Source: CANNDT01 sp945876205
GTDB taxonomy: Bacteria > Acidobacteriota > Vicinamibacteria > Vicinamibacterales > UBA2999
DNA: 64,000 nt
Direction: 5' to 3'
Assembly: GCA_947503365.1 (NCBI GenBank)
Contig: CANNDT010000007.1
Coordinates: forward strand, 1-64,000
How positions within the stretch are numbered: position 1 is the stretch's first letter; the number at the start of each line of letters is the position of its first letter. Shown one piece after another: positions 42,208 through 51,824 of this stretch. The translations under genes and the position numbers were made by a program. Below the pieces are notes generated by a model that saw only the letters and a list, made by a program, of their open reading frames with translations, did no database searches and was not told the DNA's origin.

Positions 42208-42948
42208 CTACTGCAGCGGCACGTCGGGAACGGTGGGATGGCTCGGCAGCGTGTAGGGGTCCATCGGCTTCAGCGCTGTCTGCTTCTCGTCCCGGTTGTG
42301 AAAGATCCAGTCGTAGAAGCCGGCGGTGGTGACGCGCAGGGTCACCGGCTGATCGCTCGTGTTCTCCCAGAACCAGCCGTGGACGCCGGTGCTCGGCGCG
42401 ACGAACGTGCCGTGCCCCTCGCTCTTGCCGTCGCCGTAGTCGAGGTCGTAGCTCTCGAAGTAATCGGACCCGCCGCCGGGCGGCGTGACATCGGGCTCGC
42501 CGTGGAACTCGAAGCGGACGTTCCTGCTGGTTTCCCAGGAATAGACGAGTCCACTCCCCTTCTTCATGTTGTATTTGATTTCCATGCCCTCTTTGGGCGC
42601 GAGCGTCATCTCCCTCGAGTCGACCTGGTAGCGGCTCGGTCGTGCGATCAACGCGCCCTTGACCTTGGGGGCCTCGCCTGCCTTTCCTGCTTCGAGGACC
42701 GGCATGATGGTCGCGTCCGGAGTGGCGGCTGACGCGACCGCCGCCGCCGGCTCCGGCTCCGCCTCGATCTCGCCGAGATTGCTCAAGCCGAGCGCCTGGC
42801 CGGTGCCGAGGGGATCGATGCCGTACTCCGCAGGCAGGACGGCGGTGACGAGCACCACTCCGGCCACGATGAGCGCCACGAGCACGGCCAGCCCGAGTTT
42901 CCGTCCTGCAACCGCCTGCGCCGGCGGCATTCCTGTGGTGTCATTCAT
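42208..42948 (-). CDS. Transmembrane anchor protein-like
   Basis: 246 residues. One membrane helix at about 18-40 (GLAVLVALIVAGVVLVTAVLP) followed by PAEYGIDPLGTGQALGLSNLGEIE, a segment found in proteins annotated as transmembrane anchor proteins. A flexible Ala/Pro/Glu linker leads to a periplasmic beta domain (about 105-235) with LVYSWETSRNVRFEFHGEPD and WFWENTSDQPVTLRVTTAGFYDW. Function unknown. Last gene after tyrA (5-bp gap), so it may be co-transcribed with the aromatic operon despite no obvious link. Confidence 0.65.
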   Translation of the reverse strand: MNDTTGMPPAQAVAGRKLGLAVLVALIVAGVVLVTAVLPAEYGIDPLGTGQALGLSNLGEIEAEPEPAAAVASAATPDATIMPVLEAGKAGEAPKVKGALIARPSRYQVDSREMTLAPKEGMEIKYNMKKGSGLVYSWETSRNVRFEFHGEPDVTPPGGGSDYFESYDLDYGDGKSEGHGTFVAPSTGVHGWFWENTSDQPVTLRVTTAGFYDWIFHNRDEKQTALKPMDPYTLPSHPTVPDVPLQ

Positions 42949-42953
42949 CGTCT

Positions 42954-43838
42954 CTACTCCCGGCCCTTCATCAGCTCCGCACGCCACTTGGCGGCCTCGT
43001 CGAAGATCGTGTCGATCGTGTCGCCCCGGTGCAGATTGTCTCTCATTTCGGTCAGACAGGCGATCATCAAGTCGAGGGCATCGCCGATGGCGTCCGCGTT
43101 GGTCGCGCAGATGTCCCGCCACACGCTGGCGGGGCTCGACGCGAGCCGAGTCGTATCCGCAAGTCCCCGGCCGCCCATCCGGATGCCGCCCGGCGGCGTC
43201 GCGCGGCCGACGACTTCCATCAGCGCGCTTGCCGTGAGTTGTGGGAGATGACTGACGAAGGCCATCAGGCGGTCGTGCTGATCCGCGTCCATGGTCGTCG
43301 GCGTCGCGCCGAGACCCGTCACGAACTGCGATAGCCGGGCAACGGCGTCGTCGCGTGAATCGCCGGCCCCAGGCGGCGGGGCGCCCGCTGGCGTGAAGAT
43401 CCAGGGACGCCCTGCGAAGAGATCCGGCCGGGCAAATCCGAACCCGCCGCGCTCGGCGCCACTCAGCGGATGGCCGCCGACAAAGGTCGCCGAAAGCGGA
43501 AGCCCGCGCGCGGCATCGACGATGGCCCGCTTGGTGCCGCCGACATCGGTGATGACGACCTTGTCTGGACGATTGGATGCGAGCTGCTTCAGCAGCTCGA
43601 TATTCTGATTCACCGGGGCCGCAAGCACGATCAGATCGACCGCGGGCAGGGCGGCCACGCTCTCGAACGCCCGATCGATCGCGGCGCTCCCCATCGCGTG
43701 GGCAAGCACCGACGGGGTATCCACACCTGCCAGGCGAGACGCCGGCCACCGCTCGCGCACAGCCAGCGCAATCGACCCGCCAATAAGGCCGAGTCCGACG
43801 ATGGCGATGCTATTGAACGGAGGGTCTGTGGGGGACAT
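42954..43838 (-). CDS. tyrA: Prephenate dehydrogenase
   Basis: It converts prephenate to 4-hydroxyphenylpyruvate with NAD+. 294 residues: the Rossmann motif VGLGLIGGS is at about 14-22, DVGGTKRAIV and FVGGHPLSGAERGG in the middle, and the helical dimerisation domain has FVSHLPQLTASALM. No ACT or chorismate mutase domain is fused. A 95-bp repeat-filled gap separates it from DAHP synthase, so it may have its own expression. Confidence 0.93.
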   Translation of the reverse strand: MSPTDPPFNSIAIVGLGLIGGSIALAVRERWPASRLAGVDTPSVLAHAMGSAAIDRAFESVAALPAVDLIVLAAPVNQNIELLKQLASNRPDKVVITDVGGTKRAIVDAARGLPLSATFVGGHPLSGAERGGFGFARPDLFAGRPWIFTPAGAPPPGAGDSRDDAVARLSQFVTGLGATPTTMDADQHDRLMAFVSHLPQLTASALMEVVGRATPPGGIRMGGRGLADTTRLASSPASVWRDICATNADAIGDALDLMIACLTEMRDNLHRGDTIDTIFDEAAKWRAELMKGRE

Positions 43839-43841
43839 TCG

Positions 43842-43932
43842 TCAACTCCCAACTCCCAACTCCGCAACTCCCAAGTGATTGGGATTTCCTGGGAGTTGGG
43901 GATTGGGTATTGGGTATTGGGTATTGGGAGTT
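43842..43932. repeat. AACTCCC / ATTGGGT repeat with hairpin potential
   Basis: Four AACTCCC units (43843-43874) face GGGAGTTGGGG and four ATTGGGT units (43880-43931) of opposite sense, so the region can fold on itself. It fills the gap between DAHP synthase and tyrA. Confidence 0.75.
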
Positions 43933-43933
43933 G

Positions 43934-44980
43934 TTACCGTGCCCATCCGCGGCGAGCCACCGGCTCGAGGCAGATCCCGCGTCCGATGGCCGGCGCGATG
44001 ATCCGGAGCTCGGCCATCAGCCGATCGAACTGCGCCGGGAACATCGACTGCGCGCCGTCGCTCAGCGCGTGATCGGGATCGTTGTGCACCTCGATGATCA
44101 GGCCATCCGCCCCGGCGGCGACCGCCGCGCGCGCCAACTGCGCCACCATGTCGCGCCGTCCGGCGCCGTGGCTCGGGTCGGCCACGATCGGCAGGTGGCT
44201 CAACTTCTTGACGACGGGGATTGCCGAGATGTCGAACGTGTTCCGCGTCGCCGTTTCGAAGGTGCGGATGCCGCGCTCGCACAGGATGACGTCGTTGTTG
44301 CCGCCTGCCAGGATGTATTCCGCCGACAGCAGCCACTCTTCGATCGTCGCCGAGATCCCGCGCTTCAGCAGCACCGGCTTGTGGTGGTAGCCGAGCTCAC
44401 GCAGCAGCGTGTAGTTCTGCATGTTGCGGGCGCCGACCTGGAAGATGTCGCAGTACTTTTCGATCAGCTCGATCTGGCTGATGTCCATGACCTCGGACAC
44501 GAGCTTCAGGTTGTGGGCGTCCGCGGCGCGCCGCAGCATCTGGAGCCCCTTCTCGCCGTGGCCCTGGAAGCTGTAGGGAGAACTGCGCGGCTTGAACGCG
44601 CCGCCGCGGAAGATCTTGGCGCCCGCGCGCTTGACGGCGGCCGCCGATGCCTGGCACTGCTCGTCGGTTTCCGCCGAGCAGGGACCGGCCATCACGATGA
44701 CTTCATCGCCGCCTATTCGCACATCGTCGATGACGACGACGGTGTCTTCCGGGTGGTAGGTACGGCTGGCGCGCTTGTAGGGCTCGGAGATGCGCAGCAC
44801 TTCGTGGACGCCGTCGAGAATTTCGATCATCTCTTTCTCGACTTTGTCGGTGCCGACCACGCCGAGCACCGTGCGGGTCGCGCCCGACGACCGGTGAACG
44901 TCCATTCCGAGCTCGATGAGGCGGGCAATCACCGCGTCAATCTGCAACTCGCTCGCCCGCTCGCTCATTACTACGACCAT
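43934..44980 (-). CDS. aroF: 3-deoxy-7-phosphoheptulonate synthase (type I beta)
   Basis: First step of the shikimate pathway (PEP + erythrose 4-phosphate). About 348 residues from the ATG at 44980. An N-terminal ferredoxin-like regulatory domain (about 1-70, MVVVMSERASELQIDAVIA) precedes the TIM barrel with VMAGPCSAE, AFKPRSSPYSFQG and VADPSHGAGRRDMV. That architecture is the Thermotoga-like type I beta enzyme. Upstream in-frame codons lie in the chorismate mutase gene and are excluded. Confidence 0.95.
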   Translation of the reverse strand: MVVVMSERASELQIDAVIARLIELGMDVHRSSGATRTVLGVVGTDKVEKEMIEILDGVHEVLRISEPYKRASRTYHPEDTVVVIDDVRIGGDEVIVMAGPCSAETDEQCQASAAAVKRAGAKIFRGGAFKPRSSPYSFQGHGEKGLQMLRRAADAHNLKLVSEVMDISQIELIEKYCDIFQVGARNMQNYTLLRELGYHHKPVLLKRGISATIEEWLLSAEYILAGGNNDVILCERGIRTFETATRNTFDISAIPVVKKLSHLPIVADPSHGAGRRDMVAQLARAAVAAGADGLIIEVHNDPDHALSDGAQSMFPAQFDRLMAELRIIAPAIGRGICLEPVARRGWAR

Positions 44981-44984
44981 GACA

Positions 44985-45293
44985 TTACTCTCCGGTTGAA
45001 GGACCGCTGCTGTCCCGGCGTTCGCTGACGACGCGCTCGGCGCGCCGCGCTTCATCGATAATCCGCTCGAAGATCCGGACGACCGCTTCGGCTGTCAGCG
45101 GTCCCGAGAGATCCGTCGCCGACTTCCTCACGCTCGCCAGCACCTTGGATTCCCGGTCCGGCTGATAAATGGGCAGCCCCGCTTCGTGCTTCAGCCGCCC
45201 GACTTCCACGGCGCATGCGACGCGCACGTTGAGGAGGCGCACCAGCTGATCGTCGATGACGTCGATCCGGCCGCGCAGTTCCTCGATGCTCAT
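44985..45293 (-). CDS. AroQ-type chorismate mutase
   Basis: Mono-functional chorismate mutase, about 102 residues, all helical: SIEELRGRIDVIDDQLVRLL, VEVGRLKHEAGLPIYQPDRE and a C-terminal helix with RIFERIIDEARRAE. The conserved Arg/Lys/Asp/Glu residues of the AroQ active site are in place. Start at 45293, overlapping the trpA stop by 4 bp. Placing it with DAHP synthase suggests the two form a regulatory complex, as seen in other type I beta systems. Confidence 0.88.
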   Translation of the reverse strand: MSIEELRGRIDVIDDQLVRLLNVRVACAVEVGRLKHEAGLPIYQPDRESKVLASVRKSATDLSGPLTAEAVVRIFERIIDEARRAERVVSERRDSSGPSTGE

Positions 45294-46078
45294 GACTTCA
45301 GCCACCGCACATACTCCTCTACGCGTGTCGTCAGATCGTCTGATGCGCCGGCCTCGGCAATGACGTTCACGAGCGCGCTGCCGACGACGGCGGCGTCGGC
45401 CCATTGCCCCACTTCGCGCACGTGTTCCGGCTTCGAGATGCCAAATCCGATGGCGATCGGCAGGGTGCTCACGGCCCGAATCCGCTCGACCATTTCCTGG
45501 GCGCCCGATGCCACCTGGTCGCGGGCCCCGGTCACGCCGAGCCGCGAGATCGCATAGAGAAAGCCGCTGCCAAGCGCCGCGGCCTTGCGCAATCGTTGGT
45601 CGGTCGTCGTCGGACTGAGCAGAAGAATTGTATCAATCCCCCGCGCCGCCAGCAGACCTCGAAAGCTGTCTGCCTCCTCGATGGGCAGGTCGAGCACCAG
45701 CACGCCGTCCACGCCAGCCTCGCGCGCCCGATCCGCGAAACGCTCGGCGCCGAGCCGCAGGATGGGATTGGCGTAGCTGAAGATCACGATCGGCGCCCGC
45801 AGCTCAGCGCGCGAGCGCCCGATCAGGTCGAGCACGCCCGACAGGGTCGTCCCTGAGGCCAATGCCCGCTCCGTGGCTCGCTGGATCACCGGGCCGTCGG
45901 CCAGCGGATCCGAGAACGGCACGCCGACTTCGATGACATCTGCCCCGGCGCGATCGAGCGCGGACAGAATCCCCGCGGTCTTTCCGAGGTCCGGATCGCC
46001 GGCGGTGATGTAGGTGACCAGGCCGGTCTTGCCTTCGGCGCGCAGCCGCTCGAATGTCTCCGCCAGACGGCGGGTCAT
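45290..46078 (-). CDS. trpA: Tryptophan synthase alpha subunit
   Basis: It releases indole from indole-3-glycerol phosphate. 262 residues, TIM barrel with VIEVGVPFSDPLADGPVIQRA (catalytic Glu/Asp region) and VLDLPIEEADSF. C-terminal IGFGISKPEHVREVG matches the phosphate-binding site. Start overlaps trpB stop by 4 bp. Confidence 0.96.
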   Translation of the reverse strand: MTRRLAETFERLRAEGKTGLVTYITAGDPDLGKTAGILSALDRAGADVIEVGVPFSDPLADGPVIQRATERALASGTTLSGVLDLIGRSRAELRAPIVIFSYANPILRLGAERFADRAREAGVDGVLVLDLPIEEADSFRGLLAARGIDTILLLSPTTTDQRLRKAAALGSGFLYAISRLGVTGARDQVASGAQEMVERIRAVSTLPIAIGFGISKPEHVREVGQWADAAVVGSALVNVIAEAGASDDLTTRVEEYVRWLKS

Positions 46079-47310
46079 TTCAACGCTTCCACGACGCTCT
46101 GCACGTCCTTGTCGCCCCGTCCCGAGAGGTTGATCAGGATGATCGTCCCCTCCTTGACCTCGCGCGCCAGCCGCATCGTGTAGGCGACGGCGTGCGCCGA
46201 CTCGAGTGCCGGGAGGATCCCTTCGCGCCGGGCAAGCGTCTGAAATCCCTCGAGCGCCTCGGCATCCGAGATGTTCACGTATTCGGTGCGGCCCAGGTCA
46301 CGGAGCCACGCGTGCTCGGGCCCAACCGCCGCGTAGTCGAGCCCCGCTGAAATGGAATGCGTCGGCTCGATGTTGCCGGCCTCATCCTGGAGGATGAAGG
46401 TTCGCGTCCCCTGCAGCACGCCGGTGCTGCCACCGGCGAAGCGAGCCGCGTGTCGTCCGGGTGCGATGCGCTCACCGCCGGCCTCGACGCCAATCAGTCG
46501 GACGGAGGGGTCGTCGATGAATCCGTCGAAGATGCCCATGGCGTTGCTGCCGCCGCCCACGCACGCCACGACAATGTCAGGCAGCCGTCCGACCTGGTCG
46601 AGCATCTGCTGGCGCGCCTCGCGGCCGATGACCGACTGAAACTCACGGACCATCAATGGATACGGATGCGGACCCAGCGCCGAGCCGAGCAGGTAGTACG
46701 TGTCGGTGACGTTGGCCACCCAGTCGCGCATCGCTTCATTGATCGCGTCCTTCAGGGTGCAGCTGCCGGCGGTGACCTCGCTGACGGTGGCGCCCAGCAG
46801 GCGCATCCGGACGACGTTCAACGCCTGGCGCCGCATGTCCTCGGAGCCCATGTAGACGACGCACTCGAGGCCGAGGAGCGCGCAGGCGGTGGCGGTTGCC
46901 ACACCGTGCTGCCCCGCGCCCGTTTCAGCGACGACGCGGCGCTTGCCCATGCGCTTGGCAAGCAGCGCCTGCCCCATCGCGTTGTTGATCTTGTGCGCGC
47001 CCGTGTGCGTGAGGTCCTCGCGCTTGAGGAGCACGCGAACGGGCGCATCCACGAGACGCCGCGTCTCGTAGAGCGGCGTGGGACGTCCCACGTAATGCGC
47101 CAGCAGGTCGTCGAGCTCGTCGCTGAAGGCCGCGTCGGCGCGCGCCGCGAAGTATCCGGCCGTGAGCTCCTCAATCGGCGCCACCAGCGTCTCCGGCACG
47201 AACCGGCCGCCGTAGGCGCCAAAGTACCCACGGGCGTCGGGATCCCGCCGGCCGAACAGCGGCCGGTCCGCGATCGCCGAACTATCTTTTTCCATGTTCT
47301 TCAAATGCAT
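46075..47310 (-). CDS. trpB: Tryptophan synthase beta subunit
   Basis: PLP enzyme joining indole and serine. 411 residues; the PLP-lysine segment is THTGAHKINNAMGQ, and CVGGGSNAMGIFDGF binds the cofactor phosphate. YGGRFVPETL near the N-terminus is typical. The chosen start overlaps trpF by 29 bp; a second ATG at 47295 removes part of that overlap and is possible. Confidence 0.95.
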   Translation of the reverse strand: MHLKNMEKDSSAIADRPLFGRRDPDARGYFGAYGGRFVPETLVAPIEELTAGYFAARADAAFSDELDDLLAHYVGRPTPLYETRRLVDAPVRVLLKREDLTHTGAHKINNAMGQALLAKRMGKRRVVAETGAGQHGVATATACALLGLECVVYMGSEDMRRQALNVVRMRLLGATVSEVTAGSCTLKDAINEAMRDWVANVTDTYYLLGSALGPHPYPLMVREFQSVIGREARQQMLDQVGRLPDIVVACVGGGSNAMGIFDGFIDDPSVRLIGVEAGGERIAPGRHAARFAGGSTGVLQGTRTFILQDEAGNIEPTHSISAGLDYAAVGPEHAWLRDLGRTEYVNISDAEALEGFQTLARREGILPALESAHAVAYTMRLAREVKEGTIILINLSGRGDKDVQSVVEALK

Positions 47311-47908
47311 GCCGCGCGTTCTCCAGAAATCGCGCTACCTTGTCAAAGTTCTTCACGCCGGGCGACTCTTCGACACCCGATGACACATCCACACCAAACG
47401 GCCGCACGGCGCCGATCGCCTGCGCCACGTTGAGCGGCGTCAGCCCGCCGGCCAGGACGACGCGCCGCGCCTGCGCAATCTCCGCCGCCTTGATCCAGTT
47501 CACACTCTCGCCGGTACCGCCCCGCCGCACGGGATCGATCGTGTCGAGCAGGAACGTTGTTTCTGCCGGCCACGCGCCGCACATCTCGCCGGCGTCCGCG
47601 ACGGTCAGCGCACGAAACACCGGCCATTCGAGCGCGTCGGCATAGATCGGCAGCTCCTCGCCATGCAGTTGGACGGCGTTGATCCCCGCACGCGCCACGA
47701 CCGCTCGTATGCCGTCCACCGGTTCGTTCACGAAGACGCCAACGGCGGTCGTGCCCGAGGGCAGCTCGGCGATGATCTCTCGCGCGCGCTCCGGGGTGAC
47801 GAACCGGGGGCTATGCGGCCAGAACACGAACCCGAGCGCCGACGCGCCCTGCTGCACGGCGTGAAGCGCGTCGGTGAGGCGTGTAATGCCGCAGATCTTG
47901 ATGAACAT
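47282..47908 (-). CDS. trpF: Phosphoribosylanthranilate isomerase
   Basis: Amadori isomerase, 208 residues, TIM barrel. Catalytic C7 in FIKICGITRLTDA and the general acid Asp in GVDVSSGVEESPGVKN are present. Starts 8 bp after trpC and overlaps trpB by 29 bp. Stand-alone rather than fused to trpC, as is usual outside enterobacteria. Confidence 0.95.
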   Translation of the reverse strand: MFIKICGITRLTDALHAVQQGASALGFVFWPHSPRFVTPERAREIIAELPSGTTAVGVFVNEPVDGIRAVVARAGINAVQLHGEELPIYADALEWPVFRALTVADAGEMCGAWPAETTFLLDTIDPVRRGGTGESVNWIKAAEIAQARRVVLAGGLTPLNVAQAIGAVRPFGVDVSSGVEESPGVKNFDKVARFLENARHAFEEHGKR

Positions 47909-47916
47909 CGCTAGAA

Positions 47917-48771
47917 CTACACAGTGCGGGGCGGACCTTCACGGTCCGCCTCGCGAGCCGTAAAGGCTCGCGCCGCATCGAGCTGGGTCAGACTTCGAAT
48001 CGCTCCCGCTGGATCCGGATCCGTCATGAACCGCTCGCCGATCAGGAAGGCGCGATAGCCGGCCGCCGCGAGCCGTTCCAGATCCGCACGTGACTTGAGT
48101 CCGCTCTCGCTGACGCCGACGACGCCGCGGGGCAGCATCGCCGCCAGCTCGAACGACGCGTCCACGGCGACCGTGAGCGTCCGCAGGTTGCGATTGTTGA
48201 CGCCGATGACGCGCGCCCCGCTATCGATCGCTCGCGTCATCTCCTCCTTGTCGTGCACCTCGACCAGCGTGGCGAGTCCGAGATCGCGAGCCTTCTCCTG
48301 CAACCGGACGAGATCGGCCTGCTCGAGCGCAGCGACGATCAGCAGCACCGCGTCCGCACCCACCGCGCGCGCCTCGAACAACTGGTATTGGTCGACGATG
48401 AAGTCCTTGCGCAGGATCGGCGTGTCGACGACGGCGCGAACGGCGGTGAGGTGCTCGAGTGCCCCATCAAAGAAGGTGGGCTCGGTGAGCACCGAGATGG
48501 CCGCGGCTCCGCCACGCTCGTACTGGCGGGCGATCGCGACCGGGTCGTAGTCGGCGGCCAGCACGCCCTTCGACGGAGACCGTCGCTTGCACTCAGCGAT
48601 AACGTTGATGCGACCGGCCCGGCCTAGTTCGGCCTCGAAACGAGCACCCCGAGGCGACGCCAACCCCGCTCGCTGTTCGAGCGCCGCCAACGGCTCACGC
48701 TCGCGGCGCGACGCCGTGATGCGCTCCGTGGCTGCGACGATCGTCCGCAGCAGGTCGGGCCCGGTACTCAT
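47917..48771 (-). CDS. trpC: Indole-3-glycerol phosphate synthase
   Basis: 284 residues. TIM barrel motifs: AECKRRSPSKGVL, LTEPTFFDGALEHL, RKDFIVDQYQLFEA and GVNNRNLRTL with VGVSESGLKSRADL. The core ends near residue 262 (FLIGERFMTDPDPAGAIRSL). The last ~19 residues, AARAFTAREADREGPPRTV, are encoded by a doubled palindromic repeat, and the stop lies just after it. So the gene seems to have gained its tail, or its stop, from repeat insertion. Starts with a 4-bp overlap to trpD. Confidence 0.95.
   Translation of the reverse strand: MSTGPDLLRTIVAATERITASRREREPLAALEQRAGLASPRGARFEAELGRAGRINVIAECKRRSPSKGVLAADYDPVAIARQYERGGAAAISVLTEPTFFDGALEHLTAVRAVVDTPILRKDFIVDQYQLFEARAVGADAVLLIVAALEQADLVRLQEKARDLGLATLVEVHDKEEMTRAIDSGARVIGVNNRNLRTLTVAVDASFELAAMLPRGVVGVSESGLKSRADLERLAAAGYRAFLIGERFMTDPDPAGAIRSLTQLDAARAFTAREADREGPPRTV
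47930..47972. repeat. Doubled palindrome forming the trpC 3' end
   Basis: Stem 1 is GGCGGACC-TTCAC-GGTCCGCC (47930-47950) and stem 2 is CGCGAGCC-GTAAA-GGCTCGCG (47952-47972). The single unit with loop TTTAC occurs at 16865-16885. In both genes the same reading frame runs through the repeat (AAR-x-FT-x-R). Confidence 0.75.
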
Positions 48772-49786
48772 ACGGCCCCTGACTGCGAGACGCTCACCAT
48801 CTTCTCGAGCGTCGCGCGCGCGGCACCCGAATCAATGGCAGCGGCGGCACGCGCGATTCCAGCGCGCACGTCGTTCACCTTCCCTGCCACGAAAAGCGCT
48901 GCACCGGCGTTGAGCAACACGACATCGCGGGGCGCACCCTTCCTGCCGTCAAGGACGCCACTCACGATCGCGGCGTTGGCGGAGGCGTTACCACCCTTCA
49001 AATCGACGGGTAACGCCTTGGTGATGCCGAAGTCAGCGGGATGGACGTAGAACGTGTGGACGGCGCCGGCCCGGCACTCGGAGACCTTGGTGTGACCGGT
49101 GCTGGAAATTTCGTCGATGCCGTCGGCGCCGTGCACGACCCAGGCGCGGTCGGAGCCGAGCAGCATCAGCGCCCGGGCCAGCAACTCGGTCAACTCGGGC
49201 CGCGGGACGCCGACGATCTGGCGACTCGCGCCGGCAGGATTCGTCAACGGCCCAAGCAGGTTGAACGCCGTGCGAATGCCAAGATCCTTCCGGACCGGGC
49301 CCGCATGCTTCATCGATGGGTGAAAGGTCGGCGCGAAGAAGAAGGCGATGCCGGCGTCGTGCAGCGTCCGCTCGACGACGGCGGGAGTCGCCGCGATGTT
49401 GACGCCAAGCGTCTCGAAGACGTCCGCGCTGCCGCACTGACTCGACACCGACCGATTGCCGTGCTTTGCGACCTTGACGCCGCACGCGGCGACTACGATC
49501 GCCGCCGCCGATGAAATGTTGAACGTGCCCGACCGATCGCCGCCGGTGCCGCAGGTGTCAAACACCTCGCCCGCTGGAGCCGACAGTTTCACCGAATGCT
49601 CTCGCATCGTCCGCGCAAACCCGACGATCTCCGCCGGCCGCTCGCCCTTCATCACCAGGCCGACGAGAAGCGCGCCGATCGCCGCTGCCGGTGCGCGGCC
49701 TTCCATCACCTCGCGCATGGCGGCCGCCGCCTCATCTTCGGTGAGGTCTTCGTGGCGGACGAGCTTCTCGAGGAGCGGGGTGAACA

Positions 49787-49790
<4 letters not shown>
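48768..49790 (-). CDS. trpD: Anthranilate phosphoribosyltransferase
   Basis: 340 residues. The PRPP-binding glycine loop GTGGDRSGTFNISSA and KHGNRSVSSQCGSADVFE are diagnostic; GPLTNPAGASRQIVGV follows. Separate from trpG, as a stand-alone enzyme. Overlaps trpG by 4 bp and trpC by 4 bp. Confidence 0.96.
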
Positions 49791-50353
<563 letters not shown>

Positions 50354-50356
50354 GGA

Positions 50357-51823
50357 TTACAACCCGCGCTGTGCCAGTTCGAGCGCCTGGATCACCGCGC
50401 GAGCCTTGTCGCGCGTCTCTTCGTATTCGGCCGCGGGATTCGAGTCGGCCACAATCCCCGCGCCCGCCTGGACGTAGGCATTCCCGCCTTCAATCACCAT
50501 CGTCCGGATGGTGATGCAGAAATCGAGATTGCCGGCGAAGTCGAGGTACCCCACCGCGCCCGCATAGACGCCGCGCCGGCGGTTCTCGAGCTCCGCGATG
50601 ATCTCCATGGCGCGAACCTTTGGAGCGCCTGAGACGGTCCCCGCCGGAAAACAGGCGACCAGCGCATCGAGCCGGTCGTGCTCGTCCGACAGGCGCCCCT
50701 CGACAATCGAGACCAGGTGCATGACGTGAGAGTAGCGCTCGAGCGTCATGTAGGTTGGCACTTTCACCGACCCGTATGTCGCGACGCGCCCGATGTCGTT
50801 ACGGCCGAGATCGACCAGCATGACGTGCTCGGCGCGCTCCTTCTCGCTGCGCTTGAGCTCATCGGCCATCCGCAGATCTTCTTCCTCGGTCTTGCCCCGC
50901 GGCCGCGTGCCGGCGATCGGATGTGTCTGGATCTTGCGTCCTTCGACCCGCACCAGCATCTCCGGCGAGGAGCCGACAATCGAGCGGTCTCCCATCCGGA
51001 TGAAATACATGTAGGGCGAGGGGTTGACGTGGCGCAGGGCGCGATAGGCGGTGAACGCATCGCCGCCGAACTTCGCCGCGAATCGCTGCGAGAGCACCAC
51101 CTGGTAGACGTCGCCGGCCGCGATGTATTCCTTGGCCGTGCGCACGTTCCGCTCGAACTCATCCTGCGTCACGTTTGACGTGATCGTCAGCGGAGCGCCT
51201 TCGGCGGGGGCCGTCTTCGAGAGCGGCCGGTCGAGCTCGCGCTCGACGAACTCGATCTTGGCGCGGGCGAACTGATAGAGCGACTCGAGATCGTCATCGC
51301 CCGTGATCCGGGCATTCGCGATGATCAGGATGCGATGCCGCACGTGGTCGAACGCCAGCACCGTATCGAAGAGCATGAAGCCGGCTTCGTCCTCGTCCGG
51401 CGCCTCGCCCTGCAGCGTCACCGGCTCAAACCAGGCGGCCGCGTCGTAGCCGAGGTAACCGACGGCGCCGCCGGTGAAGCGCGGCAGGCCCGGCACGAAG
51501 GGCGAATTGAACTTCGCCATCAACGTGCGGAGCATCGGGATGAACGGCTCGTCAGACTCGGACGTCACGCCCGCGCGGTCGACGATCGTCTTGCCGCCAC
51601 GCGACCGAAGGATCAGAAACGGATCCTTGCCCAGGAATGAGTAACGCCCGACCTGCTCGCCGCCTTCAACCGATTCCAGGAGAAACGCGTAGTCGGAGTG
51701 CTCGGCGATCTTCAGGAACGCCGAGACCGGCGTCAGCAGATCCGCGACGATCTCCTTATAGACGGGGACGAACGTGCCCCGCTGCGCCAGTTCCTTGAAT
51801 TGCTCGAATGTCGTTATGTGCAT
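50357..51823 (-). CDS. trpE: Anthranilate synthase component I
   Basis: 488 residues. The chorismate-binding domain carries HPIAGTRPRGKTEEED, DLGRNDIGRVATYG, GTVSGAPKVRAMEI and AGAGIVADSNPAAEYEE. In the N-terminal part, LLESVEGGEQVGRYSFLG matches the Trp feedback-binding LLES motif. So feedback inhibition by Trp adds to attenuation of the operon. Starts one base after the aroD stop. Confidence 0.96.
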   Translation of the reverse strand: MHITTFEQFKELAQRGTFVPVYKEIVADLLTPVSAFLKIAEHSDYAFLLESVEGGEQVGRYSFLGKDPFLILRSRGGKTIVDRAGVTSESDEPFIPMLRTLMAKFNSPFVPGLPRFTGGAVGYLGYDAAAWFEPVTLQGEAPDEDEAGFMLFDTVLAFDHVRHRILIIANARITGDDDLESLYQFARAKIEFVERELDRPLSKTAPAEGAPLTITSNVTQDEFERNVRTAKEYIAAGDVYQVVLSQRFAAKFGGDAFTAYRALRHVNPSPYMYFIRMGDRSIVGSSPEMLVRVEGRKIQTHPIAGTRPRGKTEEEDLRMADELKRSEKERAEHVMLVDLGRNDIGRVATYGSVKVPTYMTLERYSHVMHLVSIVEGRLSDEHDRLDALVACFPAGTVSGAPKVRAMEIIAELENRRRGVYAGAVGYLDFAGNLDFCITIRTMVIEGGNAYVQAGAGIVADSNPAAEYEETRDKARAVIQALELAQRGL

Positions 51824-51824
51824 G

